Of a stretch of 64,000 nucleotides of DNA, positions 48,909 to 58,405 are shown piece by piece; the stretch's first letter is position 1, and each line of letters opens with the position of its first letter. The position numbers and the translations under genes were made by a program. The notes beneath the pieces were generated by a model. It was not told the origin of the DNA, did no database searches, and was given only the letters and a program-made list of their open reading frames with translations. The stretch lies in contig NZ_CP045324.1 of assembly GCF_009363275.1 (NCBI RefSeq), positions 124,001 to 188,000 of the forward strand, in the 5' to 3' direction. This DNA is from Marinobacter sp. THAF197a. Its GTDB lineage: Bacteria; Pseudomonadota; Gammaproteobacteria; Pseudomonadales; Oleiphilaceae.

Positions 48909-49364
48909 TCAGGCACCGTGACTAAGATAGAACCATACGCCGACGGTCACCTGGCAGGCCAGTACCACGGTGGTCAGCACCAGGCGCAGTCGCAGATACC
49001 ATACCGGCCAGTAGGGCCGCATCCAGCGAGCGTCGACGATGTACAGCAGAAGGTAGGCGGTGGTGTACAGGGCAATCTTGTGGGGCGTTTGTAATAGCAG
49101 CCCTACGCCGGCGGCGACGAAAAACAATTGGCTGAGCAACATCGACACCAGTGGTGACTGGGGGTAGGCCCGGTTCTCCAATTGCAGTGCGATGGTCCAG
49201 TAAATGCCGGCCATGAACGCGAGAATGCCCGCACTGTACGCGTAGAACCAGCTCAGGATGATGATGCTTTTCCCCGGCATCGCAAACAGGCCGGCGGTTC
49301 CTGCAAGAAACGGTATCAGGCCGGCTATGCCGACCAGGATGGCGAGACGGGCAACTGCAATCAC
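48909..49364 (-). CDS. DUF3429 membrane protein
   Basis: 151 residues, five helices (LAILVGIAGLIPFLAGTAGL, SIIILSWFYAYSAGILAFMA, then GIYWTIAL and three more). The FYAYSAGILAFMAGIYW motif is characteristic of DUF3429. Function unknown. Its start overlaps the stop of the DUF6482 gene by 4 bp. Confidence 0.85.
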   Translation of the reverse strand: MIAVARLAILVGIAGLIPFLAGTAGLFAMPGKSIIILSWFYAYSAGILAFMAGIYWTIALQLENRAYPQSPLVSMLLSQLFFVAAGVGLLLQTPHKIALYTTAYLLLYIVDARWMRPYWPVWYLRLRLVLTTVVLACQVTVGVWFYLSHGA

Positions 49365-49666
49365 GACCGTTGCCTCTGAACCTGTATCCGCATGGGTTCA
49401 ATATCTGTTGGCTCCATACCTACCATTTCATGGTAGGCGGACGGGTGAACAATCTGGGTTTCACGCACGTCCAGATCGCTCAGGGTGTCCTGCAGTTGCC
49501 AGGCGCTACGAAACAGGCGTGTTTGCCCTTTGTCGTCAGACAACAGCATCAGGCCATCTGGCCCGTGCAGTCTGGCCATATAATGCTGGCCTTCCAGTGA
49601 AATGATCTCCAGCAGTTCAATAACCGGCTGCTCGAGATTCCTGAGTTGGTTGAGGGTGATGCGCAC
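49361..49666 (-). CDS. DUF6482 small protein
   Basis: 101 residues, all-beta character: LEQPVIELLEIISLEGQHYM, RLHGPDGLMLLSDDKGQTRL, FRSAWQLQDTLSDL, ending TQIVHPSAYHEMVGM. This resembles DUF6482 proteins of Pseudomonas and Marinobacter. Function unknown. Cytoplasmic; coupled to the DUF3429 gene. Confidence 0.75.
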   Translation of the reverse strand: MRITLNQLRNLEQPVIELLEIISLEGQHYMARLHGPDGLMLLSDDKGQTRLFRSAWQLQDTLSDLDVRETQIVHPSAYHEMVGMEPTDIEPMRIQVQRQRS

Positions 49667-49723
49667 GGATTGGCTCCCGAAGTGGTGTTACCCAGGGATT
49701 TACGTGCAACCGCTCCGGTAAGA

Positions 49724-50308
49724 TCATTGTGACATCTCAAAGCAGGCCTGATAGGCCGGGCATTGAACCAGATGATCATTCACCATGCCCGTGGCCTGCA
49801 TGAAGGCGTAGACAATGGTCGGGCCAACGAACGTGAAGCCTGCTTTCTTCAGGGCCCTGGACATGGCCTCGGATTCTTTGGTGATCGCCGGAACTTCCTC
49901 GAAACGCTGCCAGGTGTTCTGGATTGGCTGGTGATCAACGAACTGCCAGAGGAACGAGGAAAAGCCAATGCCCTGTTCCTGCAGTTCAAGGTAGCGTCGG
50001 GCATTGTTGATCACCGAATGTACTTTTAGTCGATTACGGATGATGCCCGGGTTCTGCAGCAGGCGTTGCTGGTCTTGCTCGGTAAAGCGGGCGACGGTTT
50101 CCGGATCAAAGTTGGCATAAGCGTCGCGATAGCTCTGTTGCTTTCGCAGGATGGTGATCCAGCTCAAACCTGCCTGCTGGCCGTCCAGGCACAGCTTTTC
50201 AAACAGCGCCTGGTCATCGTGCTCCGGGCGGCCCCAGACGGTGTCGTGGTAATGCACGTAGAGTGGGTCGGTGCCACACCAGGGGCAGCGTTCGCTATCT
50301 TGGGTCAT
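49724..50308 (-). CDS. tag: DNA-3-methyladenine glycosylase I
   Basis: 194 residues. RCPWCGTDPLYVHYHDTVWG carries the zinc Cys pair and the family start, AGLSWITILRKQQSYRDAYA the helix-hairpin-helix region, and the C-terminal ATGMVNDHLVQCPAY completes the zinc site. It removes 3-methyladenine from alkylated DNA. Confidence 0.95.
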   Translation of the reverse strand: MTQDSERCPWCGTDPLYVHYHDTVWGRPEHDDQALFEKLCLDGQQAGLSWITILRKQQSYRDAYANFDPETVARFTEQDQQRLLQNPGIIRNRLKVHSVINNARRYLELQEQGIGFSSFLWQFVDHQPIQNTWQRFEEVPAITKESEAMSRALKKAGFTFVGPTIVYAFMQATGMVNDHLVQCPAYQACFEMSQ

Positions 50309-50323
50309 AACAGTGAGTCCCGG

Positions 50324-51085
50324 TTATCGCTTTGACCGGATGACCCTGTGGAATATGGGTTCCCAACTTGCTTCCTGGGTACCCGCCAGCGACAGGTTGT
50401 AGTCATCCGGGGGTGGTTCCAGCAGGGTGATGCCGGGCCAACTGCCCGGGCCGCCCTGATCCCTGCCTCGATAGACCAACGTTACCAGAAAACCCTCCAC
50501 GTAGAAGCAACTGGCCAGCCAGGTCTGGTCGGGCTGATCGCCATAGAGCTCAAACTGATTGCGAACTTCAAGGGTCTGCAGGTTACCGGCAATGCCACGA
50601 TCGGTTGCCTTGAGCCAGGCTTCTTTCAGTGTCCATACTTTTAGGAAATTGAAGGGGTCATCGGCGCGAAACAGCCACTCCTGTTCGATGGGGGAGAACC
50701 AGCGTCTGGCAACGGCGACCCAATCCGGCTTGCGTTGGCTTGGCTCAATGTCGATGCCCAACTGACTGGTGTTGGTGGCCACCGCGCAGAGCCCCTGGCT
50801 GTGGCTCAATGACAGATACTGGCCCTCTGGGTTGACTGTGCGTTTCGGGCGCCCGTCTACCGGCAGGCAGTGTTCCGGTGCCAGGCCGCTGGTTTGCGCA
50901 AGGCTTTGCCTGAGCAGCCAGCGGCTGGTCAGGAACTCCTGACGGCGAGTACCCGCCAGCTGAGCCAGTGTTTCAGCCTCGAAATCGGTCATCCAGGCCG
51001 GAGCCTCAGGAACATCCCGGTTGATCTGGTGGCACAGCCAGATACTGGGCCGATCAGGGTTGGAGTCGTTGGATGGTCCAGCCAT
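50324..51085 (-). CDS. 4'-phosphopantetheinyl transferase (Sfp/AcpT type)
   Basis: 253 residues. YLSLSHSQGLCAVAT, LGIDIEPSQRK (metal ligands) and FNFLKVWTLKEAWLKATDRG (W-x3-E-x3-K) are the signature motifs. It activates acyl or peptidyl carrier proteins with phosphopantetheine. No PKS or NRPS gene is in the window, so the target is elsewhere. It overlaps the end of pdxH by 32 bp. Confidence 0.9.
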   Translation of the reverse strand: MAGPSNDSNPDRPSIWLCHQINRDVPEAPAWMTDFEAETLAQLAGTRRQEFLTSRWLLRQSLAQTSGLAPEHCLPVDGRPKRTVNPEGQYLSLSHSQGLCAVATNTSQLGIDIEPSQRKPDWVAVARRWFSPIEQEWLFRADDPFNFLKVWTLKEAWLKATDRGIAGNLQTLEVRNQFELYGDQPDQTWLASCFYVEGFLVTLVYRGRDQGGPGSWPGITLLEPPPDDYNLSLAGTQEASWEPIFHRVIRSKR

Positions 51086-51689
51086 TGCCCTCTCTCACGT
51101 ATTCAAAACGGTCGTGAAGTCGGCTTGGCCGCCCCTGCCAGAACTCAATGCGTTCCGGCACCACCCGATAGCCGCCCCAGAAGCTGGGTAAGGGTATTTC
51201 ACCGGAGCTGAACTTGCGTTTCATCTCCGCCACCTTCTGTTCCAGCAACCCTCTTGAGGTAATCGCCTTGCTCTGCTCAGAAACCCAGGCGCCAAGCTGG
51301 CTGCCACGGGGTCTTGAGGCGAAGTACCTGAGGGATTCCGCCTTACTGACTTTCTCTACTTTTCCCTGAATGCGTACCTGGCGGTTCAGACCAATCCAGG
51401 GGAACAGCAACGCAGCCCTTGGGTTTTCGTCCAGTTCTCTGGCCTTGCGGCTGCCGTAGTTGGTGTAGAAAACAAAGCCTTGGCTATCAAAGTATTTCAG
51501 TAGCACGGTGCGCAAGTCCGGCATCTGGTCAGAGCCGGTGGTGGCAAGTGACATGGCGTTGGGTTCCAGAATCCCGGCATTGCGGGCATCGTCAAACCAG
51601 GCCTGGAACTGGGCTACCGGATCGTCATTCAGGTGTTCCCTGTCCAGCCCCTCACTTTCAAAATCCCGACGCATATCGCCGATGTCCAT
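51054..51689 (-). CDS. pdxH: Pyridoxamine 5'-phosphate oxidase
   Basis: 211 residues. AMSLATTGSDQMPDLRTVLL, FVFYTNYGSRKARELDENP for FMN and PLP binding, RPRGSQLGAWVSEQS and the C-terminal VPERIEFWQGRPSRLHDR are the PdxH signatures. It makes PLP from PNP or PMP. Confidence 0.97.
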   Translation of the reverse strand: MDIGDMRRDFESEGLDREHLNDDPVAQFQAWFDDARNAGILEPNAMSLATTGSDQMPDLRTVLLKYFDSQGFVFYTNYGSRKARELDENPRAALLFPWIGLNRQVRIQGKVEKVSKAESLRYFASRPRGSQLGAWVSEQSKAITSRGLLEQKVAEMKRKFSSGEIPLPSFWGGYRVVPERIEFWQGRPSRLHDRFEYVREGNGWTIQRLQP

Positions 51690-51866
51690 TCCCCTCTCCT
51701 CGTCTTGCTGCGTAACCCGCTAAGTGTCTACAGGTACGGCTCTCAAGCATAACGGGTTCACGTTGGCGTGTCAGCGGCTGACAAAGGACTGTCGGGCGGA
51801 CTATCCTAGTGTCAGGCAGGGGGTTCAGGCAGCCCCGTGTGTTCGCCCTCGATCAAGGAGAGTTTC

Positions 51867-54689
51867 GTGGCCCGGAGTCGTTCCCCCAGTCGTTTGCCCA
51901 GAAACCTGGCTATTGCAGCGGTCGTTCTGTTTGGCTTGTACGCCCTCGCAGGCTTTTTGGCTTTGCCCTGGTGGCTCGAAAAGACTTTGCCGGAACAGCT
52001 GGACCAGCAGATGGGCTGGCAGGCTGAGTTGTCGGACGTTCAGGTAAACCCCTTCACCCTGACCCTGGATATAACGGGGTTGTCTGCGGACGACCGTGCC
52101 GGTGAAAAAGTGGTCGGGTTTGATCGCCTGTTTGTAAATCTGGGTTTCTTTCCCCTGTTCCGGGGGATCGTCCATTTCCAGGACATTCGCCTGCAGGAGC
52201 CGCACATCCGGCTGGATCTGTTGGATGACTACAGCATCAACTTTGCCCGCGACTGGCAGGCCTCCCGGCCAGATGAGCCTGCGCAGGAACCCGCAGCCGA
52301 AGCCGAGGATGAGGCAGGCGCGATACCCAAGCTGTACTTCCAGCACCTGGCGATCGATGGCGGCGAGTTGTTTTTCCGGGATTTCAGTCAGGCGGAGCCG
52401 GCGGAGTTCCGTATTACCCCGCTCGACCTGTCCATCAACGAGCTGGCCACCTGGCCACGGGAGACCGGTGGCAGTCAGTATTCAGTGATTGCTGCCCTGG
52501 GTGACCAGACCATTGAGTGGGACGGTGAGCTGAGCATAGCGCCACTGTACTCCGAAGGCCGCCTGAAAGTGTCTGACTTGCGCCATGACACCCTGGCGCA
52601 TTTTCTGTCGCCGCTTTTGCCATGGCAGTTACGGGATGGCACGGTGACTATCGAGTCCCATTACCAATTGGCGGGCGGCGAGCCGTTTGAGCTGATCACC
52701 TCCCAGGGCAAACTGACTGTGCAGAACCTTGCCCTGGCCCTGAATGCCGGGGATGAGGAACCGGTCTTGACCACTGCCGGTATTCAGGTTGATGGTATCG
52801 GCTTTGATCTGACAGCCAGAGAAGCCCGTGTGGGTATGGTCACAGTCGATCAACCCTTTATGGCCGCCGTCCGCAACAACGAGGGGCAAATTGACTGGCT
52901 TGCAACTATGCCAGAAGCCACTGCCGATGAAGGCCAGGGTGAGCAACCGGACACCGGCGCACCGGCGTTTCGCTGGTCGGTTCAGGGTTTTGAGCTGGCT
53001 GACGGGCGGGTGCGCTGGCGGGATCAGGTGCCCCAGCAAGCGGCGGAGCTGGAGCTGGTGGATCTGGACATAACCGTGGGCGGTTTGTCGGATCGCCTGG
53101 ATGAACCGGTCAGCTACCGGCTGAGTTCAGCGCTTGCCAGTGGTGGCCGTGTCGCCGCCAACGGCCAGTTGACACCGGCGCCGTTCACGCTGGAGGCGGC
53201 AGTATCCGGTTCTGATCTTGTGCTTGCAGTGATTGAGCCATACCTGCAGCAAGCGGCCAACCTGGCGTTGGCCAGCGGTGAGTTGAGTTTTGATGGCAAC
53301 CTGGACCTGGACAGCCAGGACGATCCGATGACCGGTACGTTCAGCGGCACCGGCGAGGTCGCAAACCTGGATTTAAGGCTGCCTGATGGCGAGGCTTCCA
53401 TGTTGGGCTGGCGTACCCTGCGCCTGGCGCCTATCGAATTCAATGTTTACCCGTCAAGGCTGGAAATCGGGACGGTAACCCTGGCACGGCCCTCGCTGAA
53501 CGTTGTTCGCTCACTTGATGGCGTACACAATCTGGCCCGGATCGTTCGAGGGCAGCCCGATACCGGTCGTGAGCCTGCATCAGCGCAATCGACCGGCCCC
53601 GAAGCCAGCTCCGGCGAACCAGAGTTTGTTTTCCGGATCAATGAACTGGCGGTTGAAGACGGGGCCGTCGGTTATTCCGATCGCACACTGGAGCCGCCGT
53701 TCAGTACCAACTTTGATAACCTCACCGGTGCGGTCAGCGGCATCAGTAATGTGCCGCCACAGCAAGGACGGGTGAACCTCAAGGGCCGGCTCGCAGGCGT
53801 TGCCCCCGTCACCTTTGAAGGCACGCTGGGCGCATTGGGCACCGAGGATACCAGCGACATTCGCCTGGCCATGGAGGATCTGGCGTTGCCGGTATTGTCA
53901 CCCTACTTCGGCCGATACCTGGGCTACGCCGTCGACTCGGGCAAGCTCAAAATGAATCTGGACTATGAATTCACCGGCACCCGTCTTAAAGCCTCAAATC
54001 GGGTGGTGCTGGACCGTATGGAACTGGGGCAGGCCGTACCGAGTGATGAGGCCATCAGCGCGCCGGTCAAGCTCGGCCTCGCGCTGCTGACCGACCGCCG
54101 TGGCGTCATTGAGGTCGACTTGCCGGTGCAGGGTGATATTGCCGATCCGGAATTTCGGGTCGGCCAGATCGTCATGCGCGCCTTTGTGAACCTGCTGGTG
54201 AAAGCCGCTGCATCCCCCTTCAGCATGTTGGGCTCCCTGGCGGATCTGGCGGGCTTCAGTAGTGAAGACCTGGGCGAGGTCAGTTTTGTGCCGGGTAGCG
54301 TTGAGTTGGCAGAGGGTGAGGCTGCCAAACTGTCGGCCCTGGCAAAGGCTTTGAGAGAGCGCCCTGAGCTGGTGCTGAACGTTCGCGGCGGCGTGAATCC
54401 GGAAGCTGACGCTCTGGCGCTACTGCGCGCCCGGATGGAAGCCCGGGGTGAGGAACTGACCGACGAAGCCTGGGCCCAGGCACAACAAGCCTGGCGCGAG
54501 GGTGAGCGTCCGCTGCCGCCAGAGGCCCTGGGGCAACTGGCTACCAACCGGGGGCTGGCGGTTCGCCGCCTGCTGCAGGAAACCCATGAAGTAGACCCGG
54601 CCCAGCTGTTCACCCTGGAGCCGTCCCGCCAGGCCGTTACCGATGAACAGGGGCTTGTCACCGTGCAGTTCACGCTGAACGTCCGTTAA
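51867..54689 (+). CDS. DUF748 (AsmA-like) envelope protein
   Basis: 940 residues. N-terminal membrane anchor (LAIAAVVLFGLYALAGFLAL), then long repetitive beta sequence as in AsmA-like lipid-transfer proteins (VNPFTLTLDITGLSADDRAG, LFVNLGFFPLFRGIVHFQDI), ending in an OmpA-like region (PEALGQLATNRGLAVRRLLQ). DUF748 proteins are thought to bridge the periplasm. The GTG at 51867 has AAGGAGAG directly upstream and is favoured over the GTG at 51837. Confidence 0.88.
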   Translation: MARSRSPSRLPRNLAIAAVVLFGLYALAGFLALPWWLEKTLPEQLDQQMGWQAELSDVQVNPFTLTLDITGLSADDRAGEKVVGFDRLFVNLGFFPLFRGIVHFQDIRLQEPHIRLDLLDDYSINFARDWQASRPDEPAQEPAAEAEDEAGAIPKLYFQHLAIDGGELFFRDFSQAEPAEFRITPLDLSINELATWPRETGGSQYSVIAALGDQTIEWDGELSIAPLYSEGRLKVSDLRHDTLAHFLSPLLPWQLRDGTVTIESHYQLAGGEPFELITSQGKLTVQNLALALNAGDEEPVLTTAGIQVDGIGFDLTAREARVGMVTVDQPFMAAVRNNEGQIDWLATMPEATADEGQGEQPDTGAPAFRWSVQGFELADGRVRWRDQVPQQAAELELVDLDITVGGLSDRLDEPVSYRLSSALASGGRVAANGQLTPAPFTLEAAVSGSDLVLAVIEPYLQQAANLALASGELSFDGNLDLDSQDDPMTGTFSGTGEVANLDLRLPDGEASMLGWRTLRLAPIEFNVYPSRLEIGTVTLARPSLNVVRSLDGVHNLARIVRGQPDTGREPASAQSTGPEASSGEPEFVFRINELAVEDGAVGYSDRTLEPPFSTNFDNLTGAVSGISNVPPQQGRVNLKGRLAGVAPVTFEGTLGALGTEDTSDIRLAMEDLALPVLSPYFGRYLGYAVDSGKLKMNLDYEFTGTRLKASNRVVLDRMELGQAVPSDEAISAPVKLGLALLTDRRGVIEVDLPVQGDIADPEFRVGQIVMRAFVNLLVKAAASPFSMLGSLADLAGFSSEDLGEVSFVPGSVELAEGEAAKLSALAKALRERPELVLNVRGGVNPEADALALLRARMEARGEELTDEAWAQAQQAWREGERPLPPEALGQLATNRGLAVRRLLQETHEVDPAQLFTLEPSRQAVTDEQGLVTVQFTLNVR

Positions 54690-54712
54690 TCCTAATTGAA
54701 TCAGGTAGTTCT

Positions 54713-55318
54713 ATGGCCAGTCTGACACAGCGCACTGCCAGCCACTTCTTTGCCTATGTTTCCCGCTTGCGCTGGATCAAGCGCTGGGGCTTGATGCGTA
54801 ATGCCATCGAAGAAAACGTCGCCACCCATTCCTGGGAAGTGGCCACCATCGCCCACGCCCTGGCGCTGATCCGCAACCGGCATTTTGACGGTCAGGTCAA
54901 CGCGGACCGCATCGCGGCTGCCGCGCTTTACCACGACGCCACCGAGGTGATCACCGGCGATATGCCGACACCGGTGAAGTATCACTCGAAAGTGATGCGG
55001 GAAGCCTTCGGCGATATCGAACACAAGGCAGAAGCGGAGTTACTGGCCTTGTTGCCGGTCGATCTCCGGGATGACTTCTCGCCCTATGTTCGGGAGTCCC
55101 GGCTGGCTGAGCAGGAAAAGGAATTGATCAAGGCGGCTGACCGGCTCTCGGCCTGGCTCAAGTGCCGGGCGGAAATCCGCGCCGGCAACCCGGAATTCGT
55201 GCCTGCCGAAGCCCAGATCCGCGCCCGGATGGACGCCGACGGGTTGCCGGAGGTGCGCTACTTTCTGGAGGTCTTTGCACCGGGTTACGACCAGCCTCTG
55301 GATAACCTGCTGGAATAG
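54713..55318 (+). CDS. yfbR: 5'-deoxynucleotidase YfbR-like (HD domain)
   Basis: 201 residues. The HD metal motifs are ENVATHSWEVATIAHAL (His), ALYHDATEVITGDMPTPVKY (His-Asp) and KAADRLSAWLKCRAEI (Asp). YfbR hydrolyses deoxyribonucleoside 5'-monophosphates. It is 23 bp behind the DUF748 gene. Confidence 0.93.
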   Translation: MASLTQRTASHFFAYVSRLRWIKRWGLMRNAIEENVATHSWEVATIAHALALIRNRHFDGQVNADRIAAAALYHDATEVITGDMPTPVKYHSKVMREAFGDIEHKAEAELLALLPVDLRDDFSPYVRESRLAEQEKELIKAADRLSAWLKCRAEIRAGNPEFVPAEAQIRARMDADGLPEVRYFLEVFAPGYDQPLDNLLE

Positions 55319-55449
55319 CCTGTTGACTGGCCCCGCTGCCGGCACCAGGCGGAGTCCGCTGCCATAGGTTTGGCCCGGGTGGCTCTCTAAAGTGGCGAAG
55401 TACCAAGACGCTGCTTTAATTGGAAAGACCACAACAAGAGGCTCCCGCC

Positions 55450-56265
55450 ATGAAAGATCTGAAAAACAAAGTTGCCGTGGTAACCGGTGCAGGTTCCGGC
55501 ATTGGCCGTGCCCTGGCCCATGCCCTGGCAGCCCGGGGCTGCCGCCTGGCGCTGTCGGATGTCAACGAAGCTGGCCTGGCGGAAACCGTCGCCACCCTCG
55601 ACAAGAACCGTGTGAAAACCTACCGCCTGGACGTCTCTGACCGTGACGAGATCTACGCCCACGCAGAGCAGGTGAAGGCCGATTTCGGCCAGGTTAACCT
55701 GGTGATCAACAACGCGGGTGTGGCGCTGTCTGCCACGGTGCGGGAAATGACTGACGACGACTTCAAGTGGGTCATGGACATCGATTTCTGGGGCGTTGCC
55801 CACGGCACACGGGCCTTTTTGCCTCATCTGATCGCCTCGGGCGACGGCCACGTGGTGAACATCTCCAGCGTATTCGGCCTGATTGGTGTGCCCAAGCAAA
55901 GCGCCTATAACGCCGCCAAGTTTGCCGTTCGTGGCTTCACCGAATCCCTGCGCCAGGAAATGAAGCTGGAGAACCAGCCAGTGCATGTCAGCTGTGTGCA
56001 CCCGGGTGGCATTCGTACCAACATTGCCAACGCCGCTCGTATGGGCAAGTCCGAAAACGCCGACGCCCAGCGTAAGGGCTTCGACAAGCTGGCCATGACC
56101 ACCCCGGACAAGGCGGCCGAAATCATCGTCAAAGGCATTCTGAAGAACGAATCCCGCATCCTGGTGGGCCCGGATGCCTGGGGTATTGATGCCATCAACC
56201 GCCTGTTGGGTTCTGCCTATCAGCCATTGGTGGAGCGTTTCTCCAGAAAGAACCTGTACGTCTGA
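55450..56265 (+). CDS. Short-chain dehydrogenase/reductase
   Basis: 271 residues. TGAGSGIGRALAHALAARGC, NNAGVALSA, Ser in ISSVFGLIG and the YNAAK catalytic pair. The C-terminus (LLGSAYQPLVERFSRKNLYV) resembles SDRs that act on acyl chains, such as acyl-CoA or ketone reductases in Marinobacter lipid metabolism. Aspartate in LSDVNEAG points to NAD(H). Start ATG 55450 with AAGAGG upstream. Confidence 0.9.
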   Translation: MKDLKNKVAVVTGAGSGIGRALAHALAARGCRLALSDVNEAGLAETVATLDKNRVKTYRLDVSDRDEIYAHAEQVKADFGQVNLVINNAGVALSATVREMTDDDFKWVMDIDFWGVAHGTRAFLPHLIASGDGHVVNISSVFGLIGVPKQSAYNAAKFAVRGFTESLRQEMKLENQPVHVSCVHPGGIRTNIANAARMGKSENADAQRKGFDKLAMTTPDKAAEIIVKGILKNESRILVGPDAWGIDAINRLLGSAYQPLVERFSRKNLYV

Positions 56266-56359
56266 TCGGTTCTAACCCCCGGCCCTTGAATACCGATTGC
56301 TTATTTTACAACCAGTATACAAGGGCTATACTCTGAGGCTGATCCAGGGAAGAGTCAGC

Positions 56360-57466
56360 ATGAATACGCCAAAGCATCCCGATCTGGGCGCGGCCCTGGA
56401 ACACAGCCGCTCCGGTTTGCGGGACAATCACCGCCGTACACTTGCAAGATTACTGTTTTTTGTCACCGGTTCCGCACTGGTGGTGTTTGCTGTGCTTCAG
56501 TTTCTCAACGGATTCCCCTGGGTGTCTGCCATTGAGCTGCTTGCCAGCGGCCTTTTGTTCTTCGGCGCGCAACGGCTGAAGACCACGCCCCACCTGCAGC
56601 AGTGGATCTACGCCTACCTGGTGGCCATCTTCTCATTCTTTATTGTCATCATGTTGTTGCCGGATGCCTCCATCGCGGCGTTTGTCTGGGTGTTGATGAT
56701 GCCGGTGCTGGCCTATTTGCTGCTGGGTAAATGCGAAGGCATGATCCTGAGCGTGCCGTTCATGATTGTTGGCCTTGTTGTCTACTACTTCTTCCTGGAA
56801 ACCGTTGGCACCGCCCACGGCATGATCGACCTGCTGAACATGGTGTTGTGCGGCGTGCTTATGCAAGTGTTCATGCATATGTACGAGGAGCGCCGGGAGG
56901 AGGCCGAGCAACGGCTGGTGGACATGGCCCAGACCGATGCCCTGACCGGCCTGGCTAACCGAGCCAATTTCCATTCCACCCTGGCCCGCACCATTGCCGA
57001 ATGCGAACGCAACGGCAGCGGGTTTGCGCTGGTGGTGATGGACATCGACCATTTCAAGCTGGTGAACGACACACTGGGCCATGATGCCGGTGATCACGTG
57101 CTGCGCAACATCGGCCAGTGCCTGGCTGAACGCCTGCGTACCACTGACTCCGTGGGCCGGCTCGGTGGTGAAGAGTTCGGTTTGATCCTGCGGGACGTAA
57201 AACCCGCGGATGCCTTTGAACTGATGGACGAACTGCGAGAGCGCATTGCCGGCCGGGAGCTACGCTACGGCGAGGCCGGTATCCGGGTGACGGCGTCGTT
57301 CGGCATTGCCCAGTGGCCTGACCATGGTCAGGACGCCGAAACCCTGTTCTGTGTCGCCGACCGCTGCCTATACACCGGCAAACGGGCCGGGCGAAATCGG
57401 GTGGCCCCTGCGGGACCAATACACAGTGACCGGAGCCAAAAAACCGTGGCTGGAGGTACGGTCTGA
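56360..57466 (+). CDS. Membrane diguanylate cyclase (GGDEF)
   Basis: 368 residues: six helices (about 30-200), then GGDEF with TDALTGLANRANFHSTLART, MDIDHFKLVNDTLGHDAGDH and the intact signature GRLGGEEFGLIL. It should make c-di-GMP and so oppose the EAL protein at 32300. No RxxD inhibitory site is evident just before GGEEF (TTDSVGRLGGEEF). AGGGAAGA precedes the ATG. Confidence 0.92.
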   Translation: MNTPKHPDLGAALEHSRSGLRDNHRRTLARLLFFVTGSALVVFAVLQFLNGFPWVSAIELLASGLLFFGAQRLKTTPHLQQWIYAYLVAIFSFFIVIMLLPDASIAAFVWVLMMPVLAYLLLGKCEGMILSVPFMIVGLVVYYFFLETVGTAHGMIDLLNMVLCGVLMQVFMHMYEERREEAEQRLVDMAQTDALTGLANRANFHSTLARTIAECERNGSGFALVVMDIDHFKLVNDTLGHDAGDHVLRNIGQCLAERLRTTDSVGRLGGEEFGLILRDVKPADAFELMDELRERIAGRELRYGEAGIRVTASFGIAQWPDHGQDAETLFCVADRCLYTGKRAGRNRVAPAGPIHSDRSQKTVAGGTV

Positions 57467-57516
57467 ATCGGGTATCCTAGGGCGGACAGCATCGACAGCC
57501 AAGGACCGAATTCACC

Positions 57517-58290
57517 ATGTGCGAACTGCTGGCCATGAGCGCCAACACCCCCACCGACCTGTGTTTCAGCTTCACCGGTCTGACCCGCCGTGGTGGCGAA
57601 ACCGGCCCCCACAAAGACGGCTGGGGCGTATCCTTCTATGAAGGCAAAGGCGTTCGCAGCTTCCACGATTCCGACGCCAGCGCCAGCTCCCGCCTGGCCG
57701 AAGTGGTCCAGACCCACCCGATCAAAAGCGAAGTGGCCATCTGCCACATCCGCCAGGCCAACGTCGGCGAAATCTGCCTGGCCAACACCCACCCGTTCAT
57801 CCGCGAGCTCTGGGGCCGCTACTGGGTCTTCGCCCACAACGGCCAGCTCTCCAAATTTCGGGCCGCAGAGGGGTTCTACGAGCCGGTGGGCGACACCGAC
57901 AGCGAAGCCCTGTTCTGCGACATCCTCAACCACCTGCGCAGTCACTGTGACCGCAATGCACCTCTGGAGGAAGTGGTCGAGAGACTGGTGCGCCTGTCAC
58001 AAACCTACGCCCGCGAAGGCGTATTCAACCTGCTGCTGAGTAACGGCGACTGGCTGTTCACCTACTGCACCACCAAAATGGCCAGCATCACCCGCCGAGC
58101 CCCCTTCGGACCGGCTCGCCTAAAAGACGCCGACGTGACCGTCGATTTCGAATCCGAAACCACCCCCAACGACATCGTCAGCGTGATCGTCACCGAACCC
58201 CTAACGAGTGATGAACAGTGGGATGTCTACCAGCCAGGCGAGTGGCGGCTGTGGAAAAAGGGAGAAGTGATAGCATCAGGAGGAAAGTAA
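57517..58290 (+). CDS. Class II glutamine amidotransferase (YafJ-like)
   Basis: 257 residues. MCELLAMSANTPTDLCFSF gives the N-terminal nucleophile Cys2. HKDGWGVSFYEG, ICHIRQANVG, HPFIRELWGRYWVFAHNGQL and GDTDSEALFCDIL are the glutaminase motifs. No synthase domain is attached, so it may hydrolyse gamma-glutamyl amides like YafJ/DUG3-related enzymes. Confidence 0.92.
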   Translation: MCELLAMSANTPTDLCFSFTGLTRRGGETGPHKDGWGVSFYEGKGVRSFHDSDASASSRLAEVVQTHPIKSEVAICHIRQANVGEICLANTHPFIRELWGRYWVFAHNGQLSKFRAAEGFYEPVGDTDSEALFCDILNHLRSHCDRNAPLEEVVERLVRLSQTYAREGVFNLLLSNGDWLFTYCTTKMASITRRAPFGPARLKDADVTVDFESETTPNDIVSVIVTEPLTSDEQWDVYQPGEWRLWKKGEVIASGGK

Positions 58291-58360
58291 CACTCTGGGC
58301 CGAAAAGAGCCCGGAGCACAAGGCCCTCCCAACCCGCTCGCCAGCGTAACTCCAGAACCT

Positions 58361-58395
58361 TCAGCGCAACTCCAGAGCCCCCGGAGTCACGCTGA
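58361..58395. terminator. Hairpin between convergent genes
   Basis: TCAGCG...CGCTGA with an inner ACTCC/GGAGT pairing. A 15-base unit, CAGCG[TC]AACTCCAGA, is repeated in tandem at about 58342 and 58362. It probably ends both convergent genes. Confidence 0.55.
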
Positions 58396-58405
58396 GCGGC
58401 AAACC